Made by a program: the position numbers and the translations under genes | Part shown: piece by piece, positions 1 through 9,958 of the stretch | Layout of the letters: every line of letters begins with the position of its first letter | How positions within the stretch are numbered: the stretch's first letter is position 1 | Notes under the pieces: model-generated | What the model was told of the DNA's origin: nothing | Database searches by the model: none | The model's input: the letters and a program-made list of their open reading frames with translations, nothing else | NCBI GenBank assembly: GCA_964352735.1 | Contig: CAYGTC010000013.1 | Location: 15,159 to 79,158, forward strand | Direction: 5' to 3' | From: NORP309 sp964352735 | GTDB lineage: Bacteria; Pseudomonadota; Gammaproteobacteria; Xanthomonadales; Marinicellaceae | DNA: 64,000 nt

Positions 1-2721
1 TTTATGCTCATTTGTTGTCAGAGTATTGCGTTCTTTATTGACTACAGCTTCAGGTGCTGAATTGACAAACTTGTCATTGTTCAATTTTCCTGAGCTGCGA
101 GCTATTTCCTTATTGGCTGTATCGATCAACTTGTTGATTCTGGCAATTTCTGCTGCGACATCAATCAATCCAGCTAATGGAATGTTGACTTTCATCTCTC
201 CAACAAGAGCCACAGCGGATTCTGGTGCCTGCTGCCCATCTGTTAAAATACTGATTTCTTCAAGTTGTGCCATGGTTTTAAGTAATTGACTGTTCTTAGA
301 TAAGATTTTTTGATCATTATCTGAGGCGTTTTCCAGAAGTGCAGATAAAGGTTTTCGAGGTGGGATATTCATCTCTCCACGAATTTGACGAATGCCCAGT
401 ACCGCCGATTGTAACCATTGCATGTCTTGAAAAGCCTCTTTGTTGACTAAGCTTTGTTGGAACTCAGGAAAATCAGCTATCATGATGCTTTCGGCTGGTA
501 ATTCAAGCTTAGGTTTCAGTTCTTGCCAGATTTCTTCAGTAATAAAAGGCATGATAGGATGCAATAATCTCAGTGCTTGATCTAACACATACAATAAAGT
601 GTATTGGACATTGTACTGGGTTTTTCCATCTTGTTTAAGTAACGGTTTTGCCAGTTCAACAAACCAATCGCAATATTCATTCCAGATGAAATCATAAATA
701 CATTGTGATGCCAGATCAAGCCTGAAATTATCAAGGTGTCTTCTGTAGTCTGCAATACTTTCTTGTAATTGTGATAATATCCACAATTCAGCAGTTGACT
801 GGGGTTGCCATGTCTCAGTGTTCAATTTAAATGTTTCAGTGTTCATGAAGACAAAGCGAGACGCATTAAAAATTTTATTGGCAAAATTTCGGTAACTCTC
901 TAAACGTTTCATGTCAAAACGCAAATGTCTTCCATTGGTGGCAATGGAAGCAAAAGTGAATCGTAAAGCATCACAACCATTGGGGCTAATACCGTCAGGG
1001 AATTCTTTGCGCGTGGACTTTTCAATTTTGGCTGCCATTTGTGGCTGCATTAGTCCTGTGGTTCTTTTGGTGACCAGGCTTTCAAGATCAATGCCATCAA
1101 TGATATCAAGTGGGTCAAGAACATTGCCTTTTGATTTAGACATTTTTTGACCTTGAGCATCATTGATTAAGCCATGGATATAAACCTTTTCAAAAGGTAT
1201 TTTATCCATGAATTTTATGCCCATCATGATCATACGGGCCACCCAGAAAAAAATAATATCAAAACCCGTTACTAAAACCTGGGTTGGGTAAAATTCTTGT
1301 AAACGCTTGGTGTCTTGTGGCCAGCCTAATGTTGAAAAAGGCCACAAAGCTGAAGAGAACCACGTATCAAAAACGTCTTCATCTTGTGAAAGTTGGTGAT
1401 CATCAGATAGGTTGTGTTTGGAACGAATTTCAGCTTCGTTTTCTCCAACATAAACTTTTCCTTCTTCATCGTACCATGCTGGTATGCGATGTCCCCACCA
1501 CAGTTGACGGGAAATACACCAGTCTTCAATATTTTCCATCCATTGATAATATGTTTTATCCCAATTCTCAGGGACAAACTTAAGTTCTCCGCTTTTGACA
1601 ACATCCAATGCGCTTTTGGCAATCGATTCGACTTTAACATACCATTGATCAGTAAGATAAGGTTCAACAACAGTATTTGAACGGTCTCCGCGAGGAACCA
1701 TGAGTGTATGAGGTTCAACTTTTTCTAGGAGTTCTAGTGCTTCAAAGTCTGCCACGATTTGCTTACGGGCATCGAACCTGTCCATGCCTCGATATTTTTC
1801 AGGCATATCATCGTTGATTTTAGCATCATCTGTTAGTACGTTAATAATTGCCAGATTGTGTCTTTTGCCCATGTCAGCATCATTGAAATCATGAGCTGGG
1901 GTGATTTTTACGCAACCTGTTCCAAACTCCATATCTACATAATCATCAGCAATCACTGGTATGCTTCTGCCAGTTAAAGGCAGTTCAACTTCTTGACCGA
2001 TCAAATCTTGGTAACGCTCATCATCTGGATGAACAGCAACAGCAGAATCGCCAAGCATGGTTTCAGGGCGTGTTGTGGCAACAATAATGTGTCCTTTTCC
2101 ATCCTTGCGAGGGTATTTGAGGTGCCACAGAAAACCATTTTCTTCTTTTGATTCCACCTCTAGATCTGACAAAGCAGTTTGCAATACCGGATCCCAGTTG
2201 GTTAAACGTTTGCCTCGGTATATGAGTCCTTGATTATATAAATCAATGAATTCTTTGGTAACGGCTTCTGACAACCCTTCATCCATGGTAAATCTTTCTG
2301 TATCCCAATCTACAGAAGCGCCCAGTCGACGAATCTGGTTTTGTATGGTGCCGCTGGAATGTTCTTTCCATTGCCATATTTTATCGAGGAATTTTTCTCG
2401 ACCCAAATCCGTTCTTTTAATACCATCGGCCAACAACTGCCGCTCAACAACCATTTGTGTGGCAATGCCAGCATGATCTGTACCGCATTGCCATAATGTT
2501 TTCTTACCTTGCATACGATGATAGCGTATCAGAGTATCCATGATGGTATTCTGAAAAGCATGCCCCATGTGCAAAGAACCAGTCACATTGGGTGGTGGTA
2601 GCATTATACAAAAGGTTTCATCAGCTTTCTTTCCGTTTTCACTTGGTGAAAAATAACCCGCCTGTTCCCATTTTTGATACCAGCGATTTTCAATCTCTTT
2701 AGGATTATACTTTTCTATCAT
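1..2721 (-). CDS. valS: Valyl-tRNA synthetase (C-terminus cut by window edge)
   Basis: Class I aminoacyl-tRNA synthetase that charges tRNA-Val in the cytoplasm. The frame is open from the ATG at 2721 to the window edge (907 codons); E. coli ValRS has about 951, so only the tail of the C-terminal coiled-coil arm is missing. The HIGH-type motif appears as HMGH near residue 46 within PPNVTGSLHMGHAFQ, and KMSKS is at residues 526-530 (1132-1146). GTDHAGIATQ and a lysine/glutamate-rich C-terminus fit the family. It starts 12 bp after the pepA stop, so the two are probably cotranscribed. The usual holC between them is absent. Confidence 0.97.
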   Translation of the reverse strand, partial: MIEKYNPKEIENRWYQKWEQAGYFSPSENGKKADETFCIMLPPPNVTGSLHMGHAFQNTIMDTLIRYHRMQGKKTLWQCGTDHAGIATQMVVERQLLADGIKRTDLGREKFLDKIWQWKEHSSGTIQNQIRRLGASVDWDTERFTMDEGLSEAVTKEFIDLYNQGLIYRGKRLTNWDPVLQTALSDLEVESKEENGFLWHLKYPRKDGKGHIIVATTRPETMLGDSAVAVHPDDERYQDLIGQEVELPLTGRSIPVIADDYVDMEFGTGCVKITPAHDFNDADMGKRHNLAIINVLTDDAKINDDMPEKYRGMDRFDARKQIVADFEALELLEKVEPHTLMVPRGDRSNTVVEPYLTDQWYVKVESIAKSALDVVKSGELKFVPENWDKTYYQWMENIEDWCISRQLWWGHRIPAWYDEEGKVYVGENEAEIRSKHNLSDDHQLSQDEDVFDTWFSSALWPFSTLGWPQDTKRLQEFYPTQVLVTGFDIIFFWVARMIMMGIKFMDKIPFEKVYIHGLINDAQGQKMSKSKGNVLDPLDIIDGIDLESLVTKRTTGLMQPQMAAKIEKSTRKEFPDGISPNGCDALRFTFASIATNGRHLRFDMKRLESYRNFANKIFNASRFVFMNTETFKLNTETWQPQSTAELWILSQLQESIADYRRHLDNFRLDLASQCIYDFIWNEYCDWFVELAKPLLKQDGKTQYNVQYTLLYVLDQALRLLHPIMPFITEEIWQELKPKLELPAESIMIADFPEFQQSLVNKEAFQDMQWLQSAVLGIRQIRGEMNIPPRKPLSALLENASDNDQKILSKNSQLLKTMAQLEEISILTDGQQAPESAVALVGEMKVNIPLAGLIDVAAEIARINKLIDTANKEIARSSGKLNNDKFVNSAPEAVVNKERNTLTTNEHK

Positions 2722-2733
2722 CTGTCTTGTGTG

Positions 2734-4200
2734 TTATTTGTTGCTTTCGTTAATTAAATATTGAGCCATCATAGCTACAGGTCGGCCAGTTGCGCCTTCT
2801 TTTTTGTTATTCCAGGCAGTACCTGCAATATCAATGTGTGCCCAATTGGCTTCTTCTGTAAATCGAGCTAAAAAACAACCAGCGGTGATTGATCCTGCTG
2901 GAAACCCACCAATGTTTTGCATATCAGCAAAAGGTGTGTCAATCTGCTTTTGGTAATCGTCCCATAATGGTAATTGCCATGCACGATCATGAATTTCAAC
3001 GCCTGCATTCAAAATGTCTTGTGGAAGTTGTGTTTCTTTACTCATAACAGCGGATGCAACATGCCCCAATGCAATAACGCAAGCGCCAGTTAATGTGGCC
3101 AAATCAATTAGAACTTGTGGTTCAAATTCTTGTGCATAAGTCAGGGCGTCACATAAGATCATTCGACCTTCAGCATCCGTGTTCAGTACTTCAATGGTTT
3201 TTCCTGAATAACTGGTAATGACATCCCCTGGTCTATAAGCATCACCATCAGGCATGTTTTCTACTGCTGGGACGATGACAATGAGGTTGATTGACAGTTG
3301 CATTTCAGCCACAGCAATGAATGTTCCAATGACTGATGCAGCACCACACATGTCATATTTCATTTCATCCATATTGGCACCTGGTTTTAATGAAATGCCA
3401 CCAGTATCAAAAGTGATTCCTTTGCCGACAAGAATATGTGGTTTTTGCGATTTTTTTGCGCCATTGTATTTGAGTACAATCATTTTTGGCGAATTTCTTG
3501 ATCCTTTGCCAACTGCCAAAAGGGCATTCATCTTGAGTTTTTCCATTTTCTTATGATCAAGAATGTCCAGTGAACAATTGTCATATTTTTTAGCGATTTT
3601 AGTGGCGAATTTGGCCAAATATTTGGGATTACAAATGTTTGGTGGCAAATTGCCTAATTCTCTAGTGGCCTCAACTCCAATGGCAATGGATGAAGCATTT
3701 TTAACGGTTTTTGCTAAACTTTTTTCAGCATAAATTGCCATAGACTTTAAGCCATAAGTATCATCTTCATCGTAGTTTTTGGTCGTTTCATAACGATAAC
3801 TCGCATGACTTGATGCAATTGAAATGATCTTACAAGCTGTAGCCGAGTCAATATCAGCATACTTGCATGCAGTTAGATAATTACTGACTGTATTTGCAGG
3901 TGTTTTGACAAGCGTTTTAATGGCATTTTTGCTGGCTATTTGAAGAGTGCCTAGGTCGCATTTTGCATGTTTTCCCAATCCAGTTAAGACGACTCTTTGT
4001 CCTTTATCGGTGAATAATGTTAATGTTTGACCCGCTTTACCTGTAAAATCAGCACTGTCAGTGAGTTGGGTGATTTGGTTGTTTAATAATTTATCTGCTT
4101 CTTTTGCAATGTCATCAAAACTAACATCTGAAAAGAAGCCAATGATCAATGCGTCGGATTTAGATTTATTTGGGGTCATCAATGATGATGTGATTTTCAT
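2734..4200 (-). CDS. pepA: Leucyl aminopeptidase PepA (M17 family)
   Basis: Cytosolic two-metal aminopeptidase that removes N-terminal residues from peptides. The M17 signature NTDAEGR lies at residues 340-346 of the 488-residue form, and the metal-binding lysine/aspartate segment VGKGITFDTGGISLKPG precedes it. An in-frame ATG at 4212 would add four residues, but the ATG at 4200 has GGAG six bases upstream and is preferred. The gene is first in a minus-strand unit with valS. In E. coli PepA also binds DNA at Xer sites; nothing here shows that role. Confidence 0.95.
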   Translation of the reverse strand: MKITSSLMTPNKSKSDALIIGFFSDVSFDDIAKEADKLLNNQITQLTDSADFTGKAGQTLTLFTDKGQRVVLTGLGKHAKCDLGTLQIASKNAIKTLVKTPANTVSNYLTACKYADIDSATACKIISIASSHASYRYETTKNYDEDDTYGLKSMAIYAEKSLAKTVKNASSIAIGVEATRELGNLPPNICNPKYLAKFATKIAKKYDNCSLDILDHKKMEKLKMNALLAVGKGSRNSPKMIVLKYNGAKKSQKPHILVGKGITFDTGGISLKPGANMDEMKYDMCGAASVIGTFIAVAEMQLSINLIVIVPAVENMPDGDAYRPGDVITSYSGKTIEVLNTDAEGRMILCDALTYAQEFEPQVLIDLATLTGACVIALGHVASAVMSKETQLPQDILNAGVEIHDRAWQLPLWDDYQKQIDTPFADMQNIGGFPAGSITAGCFLARFTEEANWAHIDIAGTAWNNKKEGATGRPVAMMAQYLINESNK

Positions 4201-4302
4201 GCGATTCTCCATTATATTTTGTTAGTGTATGTTAAGATTCGCTTTTTAGTTTTTATAGTATTTTAAATTTTATGCTATTTCCTAACCAGTCGAGCATTTT
4301 AA

Positions 4303-4320
4303 ACAACTCTGATGAGTTGT
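4303..4320. repeat. Inverted repeat between pepA and lptF
   Basis: ACAACTC and GAGTTGT form a perfect 7-bp stem around a TGAT loop, in the divergent pepA/lptF spacer 35 bp before the lptF start. No T-run follows. It could be an operator or a leader hairpin. Confidence 0.4.
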
Positions 4321-4354
4321 GCCAGTGTTAAATGAGCCCTTTTAGAGAAAAACT

Positions 4355-5428
4355 TTGCAAATATTAGGTCAATACTTAAGAAAAGAGACAGTAAAAGCCT
4401 TTATGGCCATTTTAATGGTATTGTTTTTGGTCAGTGTCGGTACCTTATTTGCTGAAACATTAAGGGCTGTTGCCAGAGGTGTATTACCTGCTTCCATGCT
4501 GTATGTTGAACTGGGATTGCGGACCATTGATGTGTTCTCGATATTAGTCCCTTTGGCGTTGTATTTAGGTGTATTATCTAAATTAGCTCAAATGTATAGA
4601 AATCAGGAAATGGTCATGTTTCACTCTTTGGGCCTCAGTAGTAGGCAGATACTGAGAATGTATTTTCCGTTGATGATGTTTTTTTTCTTTCTTTTACTGT
4701 TGCTTTCTCTTTTTATAGTGCCTTTAGCATCAAGAACATCAGAACAAATGACTTTGGAGGCCAGCAAAGATGTTTCTCTGATGGGGTTGAAGGAAGGTGT
4801 TTTTCAAGAGTTGTCCGGTAGCAACTCAGTAATTTTTGTACGAAAAATTAATATAGAAGAGAACCGTTTAGAAAATATTTTCATCAATATTACACATGAA
4901 GATCGCATCGATACGCTCACAGCAGAATTCGGTTATCAATATGAAGACGCTATAAATAAACAACGTTACATATCTCTGTTTAATGGTTTCCGAAATGAAG
5001 GGATACCTGGTACCAAAAAATATCAGCTCATGCGCTTTGAGCGAAATGATATTAAACTACCAAAACTCAAAGGTAAATCAGTTGATGTTGATGAAAAAGG
5101 GTTGAGTCTTGCGCAGTTATTACAATCCAATAGATTGGTCGACAAAGCGGAGCTACATGAAAGATTAGCTCCTGCAATGGTTGTTGTCGTTTTGGTTTTA
5201 TTGGGCTTGTCAATTTCCAAAACGTCACCGAGAGATGGTAAATATGGCAGTTTAATTTTGGGATTGCTTATTTATATTGTTTACCTCAACTTGTTAACAA
5301 TAGCTTTGTCGTTGATCAAGCAAGGAAAGGTGCCGCCGTGGATTGGTACATGGTGGGTTCATGCACTTTTTATTGCATATGGTTTCTGGCGCATTTATAA
5401 AGCAGATAATTTCACAAAAAAATCTTAG
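4355..5428 (+). CDS. lptF: LPS export permease LptF
   Basis: Inner-membrane half of the LptB2FG ABC transporter that extracts LPS and passes it to LptC. The 357-residue protein has the YjgP/YjgQ layout: three N-terminal membrane helices (about 14-34, 55-78 and 103-125), a periplasmic beta-jellyroll (about 130-262) and three C-terminal helices. The start is TTG at 4355 with a weak AGAGAA upstream, and the N-terminus (QYLRKETVKAF) matches the family. The lptG start follows seven bases after the stop, and the two permeases are paired as usual. LptF/LptG assignment rests on order and similarity. Confidence 0.9.
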   Translation: MQILGQYLRKETVKAFMAILMVLFLVSVGTLFAETLRAVARGVLPASMLYVELGLRTIDVFSILVPLALYLGVLSKLAQMYRNQEMVMFHSLGLSSRQILRMYFPLMMFFFFLLLLLSLFIVPLASRTSEQMTLEASKDVSLMGLKEGVFQELSGSNSVIFVRKINIEENRLENIFINITHEDRIDTLTAEFGYQYEDAINKQRYISLFNGFRNEGIPGTKKYQLMRFERNDIKLPKLKGKSVDVDEKGLSLAQLLQSNRLVDKAELHERLAPAMVVVVLVLLGLSISKTSPRDGKYGSLILGLLIYIVYLNLLTIALSLIKQGKVPPWIGTWWVHALFIAYGFWRIYKADNFTKKS

Positions 5429-5435
5429 GCAATTT

Positions 5436-6533
5436 ATGATGTTTTCAACCATAAGTCTGTATTTATTTCGCTCTATCAGTTTTGGTATCACTTTGGCGGT
5501 TTTAATGTTTTTGACGTTAGATTTATTGCTAGGTTTTATTCAACAAATCGGCGCTGTTGGCAAAGGTGATTTTACCATTGGAAGTGCTTTATATTATACC
5601 ATTTTGACTGTGCCAAATCGGATTTTCGATAACTTTCCTGTTAGTTGCGTTGTTGGCGTCATGATCGGTCTTGGGGCGCTGGCGGCAAGCTCGGAATTGG
5701 TGGTCATACAATCGGCCGGTATCAGCCGTCTTAACATAGCAAGAATTACAGTCATGACATTGCTGATTTGGTTGATGCCGATGTCGATAATTGGTGAATT
5801 CGTTGTGCCGCCAGCTAAATTGATGGCAGAGTCATACCGAAGTACCAAACTTAATAAAAATGTTGGCTTAGGGGTCAATACAGGTGTGTGGATCAGAGAC
5901 GGCAACGTGATTTTTAATGCTGTTCCCATGGGCAATGAATACGATAAACGCAAAAATAATATCATTATGAATGATGTGACTGTGTATGAATTAGATGATA
6001 AGTTGGAAGTAATAAAAGTTTCCAAGGCTGAACGAGCTGTTCACAAAGGCAGTAGCTGGGATTTGTTTAATTTAGAGGTTACCAGTTTCGTACCATCAGG
6101 TGTTATAACGGAAATTATTGAAAAAATGACATGGCCATCAAGAATTGAGCCTGAAATATTGAGTATAGCTGATTCTAGGCCAAAATACCTCAGTATAAGA
6201 GATATCATCAAATACAAAGCTTTTCAAATTGATAAGGCCAATATTCCAATTAAATATGATATCGCATTGTGGTCAAAATTTTCATACCCCTTACTGGTCA
6301 TTGCAACAGCCATGACGGGTTTGCCATTTTTATTTGGTCTGCTGCGTTCAGGAGGATTCGGACAACGGTTATTGATTGGTGTGATGATTGGTATTGTCTT
6401 ATATTTAATTAATCGAACCCTGTTAAATGTAGGAGAGGTTTATCATGTACATCCTGTTATAGTTACTGCTGTGCCATCAATTATTATAATGTTTTTGGTG
6501 CTGTGGCAGTTGAATATGCAAAAGAATACTTGA
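5436..6533 (+). CDS. lptG: LPS export permease LptG
   Basis: Partner permease of LptF in the LPS transport complex. The frame is open from 5343, but that would overlap lptF by 86 bases with a non-conserved extension. The ATG at 5436 has AGG six bases upstream and gives a 366-residue protein of family length. It shows the same three-helix, jellyroll, three-helix plan. The cytoplasmic loop SSELVVIQSAGISRLNIAR matches the LptG coupling-helix region (E. coli RSELVVMQASGFTR). It is cotranscribed with lptF and faces the RDD gene convergently. Confidence 0.92.
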   Translation: MMFSTISLYLFRSISFGITLAVLMFLTLDLLLGFIQQIGAVGKGDFTIGSALYYTILTVPNRIFDNFPVSCVVGVMIGLGALAASSELVVIQSAGISRLNIARITVMTLLIWLMPMSIIGEFVVPPAKLMAESYRSTKLNKNVGLGVNTGVWIRDGNVIFNAVPMGNEYDKRKNNIIMNDVTVYELDDKLEVIKVSKAERAVHKGSSWDLFNLEVTSFVPSGVITEIIEKMTWPSRIEPEILSIADSRPKYLSIRDIIKYKAFQIDKANIPIKYDIALWSKFSYPLLVIATAMTGLPFLFGLLRSGGFGQRLLIGVMIGIVLYLINRTLLNVGEVYHVHPVIVTAVPSIIIMFLVLWQLNMQKNT

Positions 6534-6542
6534 AGAAAATAC

Positions 6543-6959
6543 TTACTTTTCCAATATCATAACTTCAGAGTGACTGACCAAGTCCATCCAAGAGCTTTTT
6601 GAATTGGATAGTATTTTCCATATTAAACCCAGGCCGAGGCAAAATGTAGAAATAAAACCGACAATAAACCTTAAAATGGATTGCTTCCAGGATAAATTTT
6701 TCTGGTTTTTGTTGTGAGGAATAATTTTCATTTTCCATGCCCTCATCCCTAATGTTTGTCCGCCTTTTTTCCAAGAATAAACATAATAAAAAACCACTTC
6801 AAATAATAACAACAAACTAAACCATACATTGCCAGGCTCAACTATTGCTCCTCCTCTTAAGAGCATAACTATCAGCGATGTAACAATGAAAACACCGACC
6901 AAAGGGAAGATGTCATAAACAAAAGCAGCGAAGTGTTTCCAGACAGGAGTGTTAAGCAT
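6543..6959 (-). CDS. RDD family membrane protein
   Basis: A 138-residue integral membrane protein with three to four hydrophobic segments. The segment GGQTLGMRAWKMKI (about 67-80) and the ending WMDLVSHSEVMIL are typical of the RDD family. Family members are small membrane proteins of unclear biochemical role, sometimes linked to ion transport. The gene is convergent with lptG, leaving 9 bp, and is probably monocistronic. Its function cannot be read from context. Confidence 0.8.
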   Translation of the reverse strand: MLNTPVWKHFAAFVYDIFPLVGVFIVTSLIVMLLRGGAIVEPGNVWFSLLLLFEVVFYYVYSWKKGGQTLGMRAWKMKIIPHNKNQKNLSWKQSILRFIVGFISTFCLGLGLIWKILSNSKSSWMDLVSHSEVMILEK

Positions 6960-7054
6960 GTTTCTCTCTAGTAAAATTTTAGTACATTATAACTTTCCAC
7001 TGTAATAATTCGTAAAAAATCAAGTGTAAAAAAGGAAAAAAAATCAAAAAATCA

Positions 7055-7083
7055 TTGAATAAATACTTTTCTTTTCATCTAAA
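7055..7083 (+). promoter_or_regulatory. Possible promoter of the TonB2-type operon
   Basis: TTGAAT at 7055-7060 and TCTAAA at 7078-7083 are separated by 17 bp. The match is modest, about 110 bp before the DUF3450 start. No Fur-box-like sequence was recognised nearby. Confidence 0.3.
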
Positions 7084-7130
7084 GAACTGTATTCTAGGGG
7101 AACTTAAAGTTGAGTGCAGGTGTACGATTG

Positions 7131-7178
7131 CATTTTTTCCATAAAAAATGGCGGTGGCATCTGATTTTCCTGAATCAG
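7131..7178 (+). repeat. Two leader inverted repeats before the TonB2-type operon
   Basis: CATTTTTT/AAAAAATG with a 4-base loop (7131-7150) is followed by CTGATT/AATCAG with a 6-base loop (7161-7178). Both would form in the 5' leader just before the ATG at 7199. They could control mRNA stability or translation; no known riboswitch was recognised. Confidence 0.4.
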
Positions 7179-7198
7179 AATTAGAGTGAAATCACAGT

Positions 7199-7990
7199 AT
7201 GTTAAATCACAGTAAAAGTAGTAAAATTCTTAATAAAGTGACAACGAGTGTTGTGTTGATGTTATTCATGAGTGGTATCAATGCGCAACAATTAAAAACA
7301 GCAGTACAAGTCGCTGTTGATACAAATAAAGCTTCGGCACAGGCCCAAGTAAGAATAGACAAGTTAAATGATCAAACTGATGATTTAACCGGACAATATA
7401 GAACTGTTTTAAATGAGATCGAAAGTTTAAGAGCTTATAACAAGCAGTTAGAAACAGTGGTAAATGACCAAAGAGATCAAATCTCTTCAATGAACAGTCA
7501 AATGACAACATTGGAACAAACCAATAGAGGTGTCGTGCCTTTGATCATTAAAATGGTTGATGGTTTAAATCAAATCGTAGAAGGTGACTTGCCATTCAAA
7601 ATGGACGAGAGAAGAAATAGAGTTGTTGGCCTTGAAGATATGATGAGTAGGTCTGACGTAACTACTGCTGAAAAATACAGAAAAGTTACAGAGGCATATG
7701 GAATTGAATTGGATTACGGTTCAACTGTTGATGCATACTCAGGTTCTTTGCCGAGTGGAAAAAAAGTTGACTTTTTGAGAGTCGGTAGAACAACCCTTAT
7801 ATATCAAACACTCAACCAAGAAGTTTCTGGTTGGTGGAATCCTACTTTACCTGGCGATAATAAATTCGAAGTTTTAGACAGAGTTTATAATGATGAAGTC
7901 AAAGAAGCTATTCGTATTGCAAAGAAACAGGCTTCCGTTAACTTGGCAGGTTTGCCTGTCATAAGTGCCAAAGCAGCAGGTAGTAAATAA
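7199..7990 (+). CDS. DUF3450 periplasmic coiled-coil protein of a TonB2-type system
   Basis: A 263-residue exported protein with an N-terminal signal segment ending near INA-QQ (about residue 29). A heptad-rich coiled coil (about 42-110) and a conserved C-terminal domain (GLNQIVEGDLPF, FLRVGRTTLIYQT) follow, characteristic of DUF3450. The family is nearly always encoded with TtpC/ExbB/ExbD/TonB2 genes, as here, and its role in energising outer-membrane transport is inferred from that linkage. It heads a six-gene operon. Confidence 0.85.
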   Translation: MLNHSKSSKILNKVTTSVVLMLFMSGINAQQLKTAVQVAVDTNKASAQAQVRIDKLNDQTDDLTGQYRTVLNEIESLRAYNKQLETVVNDQRDQISSMNSQMTTLEQTNRGVVPLIIKMVDGLNQIVEGDLPFKMDERRNRVVGLEDMMSRSDVTTAEKYRKVTEAYGIELDYGSTVDAYSGSLPSGKKVDFLRVGRTTLIYQTLNQEVSGWWNPTLPGDNKFEVLDRVYNDEVKEAIRIAKKQASVNLAGLPVISAKAAGSK

Positions 7991-8006
7991 TATGAAAGGC
8001 TTGAAA

Positions 8007-9353
8007 ATGAAAAAATCTATAATAATTTTAGCAATCACTTTGTTTGTTTCACAAATGGCATCCGCAATGACTTTGCCTGAACTGGTTAATGCAGTAAAGA
8101 AATCAGCTCAAGAAAGCTCTGCTGAAAATAGAAAGCGAGTGGCTGAATTTAAACGTTCACGTGATCAGCAACAATCATTGTTGACTCAAGCCAGAAATAC
8201 TTTGGCTGCCTTAGAAAAAAGAACTGATGAGCTCAAACAAGAATTCGATGATAACGAAAAAACATTGATCAATCTTGATACCGTATTAGCAGAAAGATCT
8301 GGTAACTTAGGTGAGATGCAAGGTACCGTTAAAATTCTTTCTGGAGACTTAAGAAGCAGGGTTGATAATTCATTAACCAGCGCACAATTTCCAGATAGAT
8401 CGACTTTCTTTACTGAGTTGGCTTCTCAAAAAGAATTGCCAACCATTCCTGAGTTAGAGCAATTGTGGTTTGAAATCATGCATGAGATTTCACAACAGTC
8501 AGAGATTGTTAAATTTACCGCACCAGTTTTGAATGGTGAAGGGGAAATTGAAGAAAATGTTGACGTGATTAGATTGGGTGCTTTTAACGCCTATGATATG
8601 GATGGTAATTTCTTAACTTGGTCATCAGAAAGTTTATCAGACAAAGGCATTCTTTACAGATTGCCAAAGCAGCCTACTGGAAAATACAAGGCATTAGCTA
8701 GTTCATTTGTAAACTCTGCTCCTGGAACAATGGTCAATGCCCCAATAGATTTCACCAAAGGTACTATTTTACAATTGGTAGTCCAAACTCCAAATATTAA
8801 TGATAAGATTAAGCAAGGTGGTGCAGTAGGTTATGTGATCATCGGTTTGGGTGTGTTTGGATTGTTATTGGCGATTTGGAAATACATCAGTTTGTTCATC
8901 AGTGGATCAAAAATCAAGAGACAATTGAAAAACAAAACACCAAAGAGCAGCAATGCTTTGGGTCGAATTATGCATGTTTATACAGAAAACCCAGATTCTG
9001 ATATTGAAACAATGGAACTTAAAATGGATGAAGCCATTTTAAGAGAAACGGCTCCACTTGAGGGCGGTTTATCATTTATTAAAGTTATGTACGTCATCGC
9101 TCCATTATTGGGTCTTTTGGGTACAGTTGTTGGTATGATTGCAACTTTCCAAATGATTACTTTATTTGGTAATGCAGACGCTAAATCAATGGCGGGTGGT
9201 ATTTCACAGGCGTTGGTTACTACGGTATTGGGTCTGGTAGTAGCGATTCCTTTAACAGTATTGCATTCACTACTTCAGTCTATGGCTAGAAAACAAACAC
9301 AAATTCTAGAAGAACAAAGTGCTGGTATCATAGCCAGAATGGCGGAGAAGTAA
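8007..9353 (+). CDS. TtpC-like MotA/TolQ/ExbB proton channel protein
   Basis: A 448-residue protein with signal-like N-terminus (cleavage near ASA), a periplasmic coiled-coil domain (about 25-110) and a C-terminal ExbB-like domain. The ExbB-like part contains APLLGLLGTVVGMIATF and a following ALVTTVLGLVVAIPLTVLH helix. This is the architecture of TtpC, the fourth component of Vibrio TonB2 systems. Alternative starts exist at 7965 and 7992; the ATG at 8007 has AAAGG seven bases upstream and gives a clean signal peptide. It lies between DUF3450 and exbB. Confidence 0.85.
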   Translation: MKKSIIILAITLFVSQMASAMTLPELVNAVKKSAQESSAENRKRVAEFKRSRDQQQSLLTQARNTLAALEKRTDELKQEFDDNEKTLINLDTVLAERSGNLGEMQGTVKILSGDLRSRVDNSLTSAQFPDRSTFFTELASQKELPTIPELEQLWFEIMHEISQQSEIVKFTAPVLNGEGEIEENVDVIRLGAFNAYDMDGNFLTWSSESLSDKGILYRLPKQPTGKYKALASSFVNSAPGTMVNAPIDFTKGTILQLVVQTPNINDKIKQGGAVGYVIIGLGVFGLLLAIWKYISLFISGSKIKRQLKNKTPKSSNALGRIMHVYTENPDSDIETMELKMDEAILRETAPLEGGLSFIKVMYVIAPLLGLLGTVVGMIATFQMITLFGNADAKSMAGGISQALVTTVLGLVVAIPLTVLHSLLQSMARKQTQILEEQSAGIIARMAEK

Positions 9354-9354
9354 C

Positions 9355-9882
9355 ATGATGTACCAGTTAGAAGAAGCCTGGTACAATATTCTTAGCTTTA
9401 TTGACATGGGTGGCTCAGTACTTTGGGCCATCATGGTTGTCTTGTTTTTCATGTGGTTAATGATTATTGAGCGATTATGGTTTTATATGATTAGCTATCC
9501 AAGAATGAAAAAAAGAATCCTGAAAATGTGGGATGAAAGAGACGATGCCTCAAGTTGGTATGCTAAGAGGATTCGTGAACAACATGTATCAGAAGCAAAT
9601 GTTGATTTGAGAGCTGGTATTGGTTTTCTAGATGCGTTAGTGGCAATCAGCCCATTGTTGGGTTTGTTTGGTACTGTATATGGTATGTTAAACGTATTTG
9701 ACATCATGGCTATTGAGGGCACCTCAAACGCAAGAGCAATGGCAGGAGGTGTTGCTAAGGCGACAGTTCCAACCATGGCTGGTATGATTGCTGCACTTTC
9801 AGGTGTTTTCTTTACAACATATTTTAAGCAGAAAGCATCAACAGAAACCGAAAAACTAGAAGACTCAATGCAACAGCATTAA
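9355..9882 (+). CDS. exbB: ExbB-type proton channel protein
   Basis: A 175-residue inner-membrane protein of the MotA/TolQ/ExbB family. It has a first membrane helix (about 18-39), a short cytoplasmic section, the signature helix AISPLLGLFGTVYGM and a last helix around TVPTMAGMIAALSGVFF. It should form the proton channel with ExbD that powers TonB. It follows the TtpC-like gene by one base. At this length it belongs to the short ExbB2 class. Confidence 0.88.
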   Translation: MMYQLEEAWYNILSFIDMGGSVLWAIMVVLFFMWLMIIERLWFYMISYPRMKKRILKMWDERDDASSWYAKRIREQHVSEANVDLRAGIGFLDALVAISPLLGLFGTVYGMLNVFDIMAIEGTSNARAMAGGVAKATVPTMAGMIAALSGVFFTTYFKQKASTETEKLEDSMQQH

Positions 9883-9958
9883 TCATTGTATTGAACTAAT
9901 ATATAAAAGCTATTGTCAAGATTAATAGCGATACACAAAACAACTTTAGAGGTCTAAA

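Noticed and set aside
1326..1718. Open frames of 80-130 codons inside valS on both strands.
   Set aside because: They lie wholly within the clear valS reading frame and show no family motifs of their own.
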